From: an uncultured Verrucomicrobiota bacterium | GTDB taxonomy: Bacteria > Verrucomicrobiota > Verrucomicrobiia > Limisphaerales > UBA9464 | Assembly (NCBI GenBank): GCA_903930165.1 | Contig: CAIYXO010000139.1 | Location: forward strand, 1 to 20,912 | Reading direction: 5' to 3' | Length of the DNA: 20,912 bases | Shown here: in pieces, positions 18,657 through 20,912 of the stretch | Layout: every line of letters starts with the position of its first letter | Position numbering within the stretch: position 1 is the stretch's first letter | Made by a program: the position numbers and the translations under genes | The notes under the pieces: model-generated | Databases searched by the model: none | The model's input: only the letters and a program-made list of their open reading frames with translations | Told to the model about the DNA's origin: nothing

Positions 18657-20912
18657 TCAGCGCAGGATGTTGAACGCCTGGTGGTGGAGGTAGTGGTCGC
18701 TGATCTCCGTCGACAGCACGCCCAAGTCGGCGGCGAGCTGGTCCAGCCAAGCGCCCAACGGCGGCCGGACCCGGCCCGTTGGCGGCGTGAACAGCGTGGC
18801 CAGGTCCGCGAACTCCACCGTTCCGGAAAGCTTCGCCGCGGTGCGCAACGGCGAGGACGCCGTCGGGGAGCGACGCCCGCCTCCACCGACGAACGCGAGG
18901 CTGTCCTCGATCTCCCCCAGGCAGCCCAGCACCGAGCGGGGCAACGCGGGGTCCTGCAGGACCAGCGCCGCGATGTTCGGGGCGGTCGGCCGCGCCTGAT
19001 AGAGGCTCCGGTAGGCGTACTGGCAGGACAACACGCGCAGGACCGCGTCGAGATCGCCTTCACCGGCGGCGTCCTCCCCTTCCGGACCCCGCGGGTCGGT
19101 GAGGAAACGGCGCGCGATGCGGGTGGTGGCGAGCGCCCGCTCCACGTTCTGCCCCAGCTGCCAGAAGTGCCAGGCGTCGTCGTGCAGCATGTTCTTGCTC
19201 GCCGCGCCGGCCAGGGTGTCGGTCGTGTCCAGGAACTGCTGCTCGAACTCCAGCAGCCGCACCGGATCCTCGTCCGCCTTCCCCTCCGCGGCCCCGGCCG
19301 CCAGCAGATGCATCCGGTGGATCACCATCCAGACCTCCGGCGGGATCGATTCCCGGGTCGCCCGCGCGTTGTCCCGCAACCACCGCGTGCAGCTCAACAC
19401 GCTGTCCGCGTTCCCCGTGTCGAACAGCACCGACCGCACCGCGCCCGGATGCTGCGCGTCGTCGTCCGGATCCACCGAGGGCCGATCCAACGCCGCCCAC
19501 AGCCGCGCCAGCAGTCCCTGCTGGTCCCGCCCAGCGGTCTCGTCCCGAAGCCGGCGCAGGACATGCAACGTCCGCGTGGTCTGCTCCGCCCGGGCCTTGT
19601 ACCGACCCATCCAGTACAGGCTGTCCGCCGTCCGGCTGCCCAGGCGCAGACGCCGCTGGTGGGCGACCAGCACCGTCGGGGATCCGCGTCCGGCTTCCCC
19701 GGCGGGACGGCTTTCGACCCTGAGGATCCAGGTGTCCCGGATCCCTCCGCCCAGGCCGCTGGAGATGATCCTCGAGCCCTCCTGGGTCGCATGCCGCGTC
19801 AGCGCCAGCGGAAACACCCGGGGCTGACGCCCGCCGAAGACGAACAGCCGCAGTCCCGCGTGGCGTGGCGACATCCCGGCACCGACCGTCGGCAACGTGG
19901 TGCGCGGAAGGTAGGGTTCCGCCACGTAACGATCCGGATCCTTCCGCAGCTCGCGCAGGAACTCGGCCCGATCCTCCGCCGGCAGGTCCCTCGGATGCCA
20001 CACCAGCCGGTTGGACCGTTCATGCACGTGCTGGAACATCCAGTTCTCCGGCGACGATTCGACCATGTCCAACTGGTCCGGATCCCCGCAAAGGCGTCGC
20101 TCGATGGTCGGGATCTGCAGCGTCCCCTTCCCGTAGAAGCGCGAAAGCCGCGGCAACAGGGCCGCGATGGCCCGGTTGTCGCCCAGCCCGGTTCCGATCG
20201 CGTTGGCGATGGTCACCGTGCCCTTCCGGACGCAGGTCATCAGCCCCGGAACCCCCAGCGAGCTGTCCGACCGGAAGGCCACCGGATCGATGTAGGCGTC
20301 GTCGAGCCGCCGGTAGATGACGTCGATCGGCTCCAGGCCGCCGATGGTCTTCAGGTAGCAGCGCGAGTTGAGCACGATCAGGTCGCCTCCGCGCACGAGC
20401 GGGATGCCCATCTGGCGCGCGAGCCAGCTGTGCTCGTAGTGGGCACTGTTGTAGGCACCCGGCGAGAGCAGCACCACGCGGGGTTCCTGCACGCCCCGCG
20501 CGAACCCGCGCAGGTGCTCCAGCAGTTCCGTCGGATACCCCTGCACCGGCGCCACGTCGGCCGTCTCCAGGAGGTCCGGCGCCGCCTGCGAGACCACCGC
20601 CCGCGCCTGCAACCCGTACGTCACGCCGGTGACGTTCCCCACGTAGTCCTCGATCACCACCCAGCGTCCGCGGGAATCGCGGGCGAGATCGAACGCCGCC
20701 AGGTGGACGAAGGTGTCCTCGGGAACCGCGAGGCCCATCGCGTTGCGCTGGTAGCCGGGATCGTCGTAGACCAGCTCGAACGGGATCACCGACGCCTTCA
20801 GGGCCTCCTGGGAGTCGTAGATGTCCCGGAAGAACTCGTTCCAGACCCCGAGCCGCTGGAGCACGCCCCGGCACAGGAAGTTCCAGGTCTCGGGACCGAT
20901 GATCCGCGGGAA
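18657..20912 (-). CDS. Circularly permuted ATP-grasp / alpha-E domain fusion protein (partial, 5' end missing)
   Basis: The frame is open to the right edge, so the start lies outside; 751 codons are visible. It reads PRIIGPETWNFLCRG at the edge, a recognisable piece of the family, showing that the GTG at 20864 is internal. Residues about 1-400 (window numbering) form a CP_ATPgrasp_2 domain, including VVLLSPGAYNSAHYEHSWLA, GGDLIVLNSRCYLKT, IDVIYRRLDD, and SRIISSGLGGGIRDTWIL. Residues about 420-745 form an alpha-E domain, opening SRTADSLYWMGRYKARAEQTTR. These two domains are separate genes in many genomes and fused in others. ATP-grasp enzymes ligate carboxylates to amines; the product here is unknown. 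The segment EDYVGNVTGVTYGLQAR departs from the usual PSGxxYxLENR pattern. It is followed after 8 nt by the transglutaminase gene. Confidence 0.93.
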   Translation of the reverse strand, partial: FPRIIGPETWNFLCRGVLQRLGVWNEFFRDIYDSQEALKASVIPFELVYDDPGYQRNAMGLAVPEDTFVHLAAFDLARDSRGRWVVIEDYVGNVTGVTYGLQARAVVSQAAPDLLETADVAPVQGYPTELLEHLRGFARGVQEPRVVLLSPGAYNSAHYEHSWLARQMGIPLVRGGDLIVLNSRCYLKTIGGLEPIDVIYRRLDDAYIDPVAFRSDSSLGVPGLMTCVRKGTVTIANAIGTGLGDNRAIAALLPRLSRFYGKGTLQIPTIERRLCGDPDQLDMVESSPENWMFQHVHERSNRLVWHPRDLPAEDRAEFLRELRKDPDRYVAEPYLPRTTLPTVGAGMSPRHAGLRLFVFGGRQPRVFPLALTRHATQEGSRIISSGLGGGIRDTWILRVESRPAGEAGRGSPTVLVAHQRRLRLGSRTADSLYWMGRYKARAEQTTRTLHVLRRLRDETAGRDQQGLLARLWAALDRPSVDPDDDAQHPGAVRSVLFDTGNADSVLSCTRWLRDNARATRESIPPEVWMVIHRMHLLAAGAAEGKADEDPVRLLEFEQQFLDTTDTLAGAASKNMLHDDAWHFWQLGQNVERALATTRIARRFLTDPRGPEGEDAAGEGDLDAVLRVLSCQYAYRSLYQARPTAPNIAALVLQDPALPRSVLGCLGEIEDSLAFVGGGGRRSPTASSPLRTAAKLSGTVEFADLATLFTPPTGRVRPPLGAWLDQLAADLGVLSTEISDHYLHHQAFNILR

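Noticed and set aside
20864..20866. GTG at 20864 as the start of the ATP-grasp/alpha-E gene
   Set aside because: The 16 codons upstream to the window edge (PRIIGPETWNFLCRG) fit the family, so the true start lies outside the window.

Overview
The window is GC-rich, densely packed bacterial chromosomal DNA. Several gene types suggest a Verrucomicrobiota (PVC-group) bacterium: a secreted DUF6797-type propeller protein, a PQQ-like propeller protein, a type II pseudopilin inside an unrelated operon, and a fused ATP-grasp/alpha-E protein. This is inference from gene content; there is no rRNA or tRNA marker here. I found no tRNA, rRNA, CRISPR array, transposase or phage gene.

Layout. (1) 1-1759: the last 49 codons of a RecD-like helicase (+) converge with glucose-6-phosphate isomerase (-). 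A 12-bp perfect hairpin inside the recD end lies where a pgi terminator would be. (2) 1993-3866: a polyprenyl-phosphate sugar-1-phosphate transferase, then a small VOC-fold protein and a terminator-like hairpin. (3) 3903-10714: a strong promoter with an overlapping operator-like palindrome starts a tightly packed five-gene unit: GntR/YtrA-type repressor, ABC ATPase, a 1186-residue secreted beta-propeller protein, a type IV/II pseudopilin-like protein, and a polytopic ABC-2-like membrane protein. The last two junctions are a 4-nt overlap and a 2-nt gap. (4) 10735-12472 (-): a secreted PQQ-like propeller protein followed by a small STAS/SpoIIAA-like protein. (5) 12697-15042 (+): a secreted 781-residue DUF6797/sorbosone-dehydrogenase-like propeller protein, divergent from the PQQ-like gene and closed by a clear intrinsic terminator. 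(6) 15147-17804: a SAM methyltransferase (+), an FkbM-type methyltransferase (-) and a WaaE-like family 2 glycosyltransferase (+), probably acting on surface glycans. (7) 17770-20912 (-): a transglutaminase-like protease preceded by a circularly permuted ATP-grasp/alpha-E fusion that runs off the right edge.

How they fit together. Pgi and the sugar transferase connect central hexose phosphate to exopolysaccharide initiation; the glycosyltransferase and methyltransferases would elaborate and decorate glycans. The repressor, ATPase and membrane protein look like a small-signal-responsive ABC exporter. The large propeller and the pseudopilin inserted between ATPase and permease are the least expected part of the window and the best candidate for an undescribed envelope system. 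The ATP-grasp/alpha-E/transglutaminase set belongs to a widespread but biochemically poorly defined group predicted to make and process peptide-like amide products.
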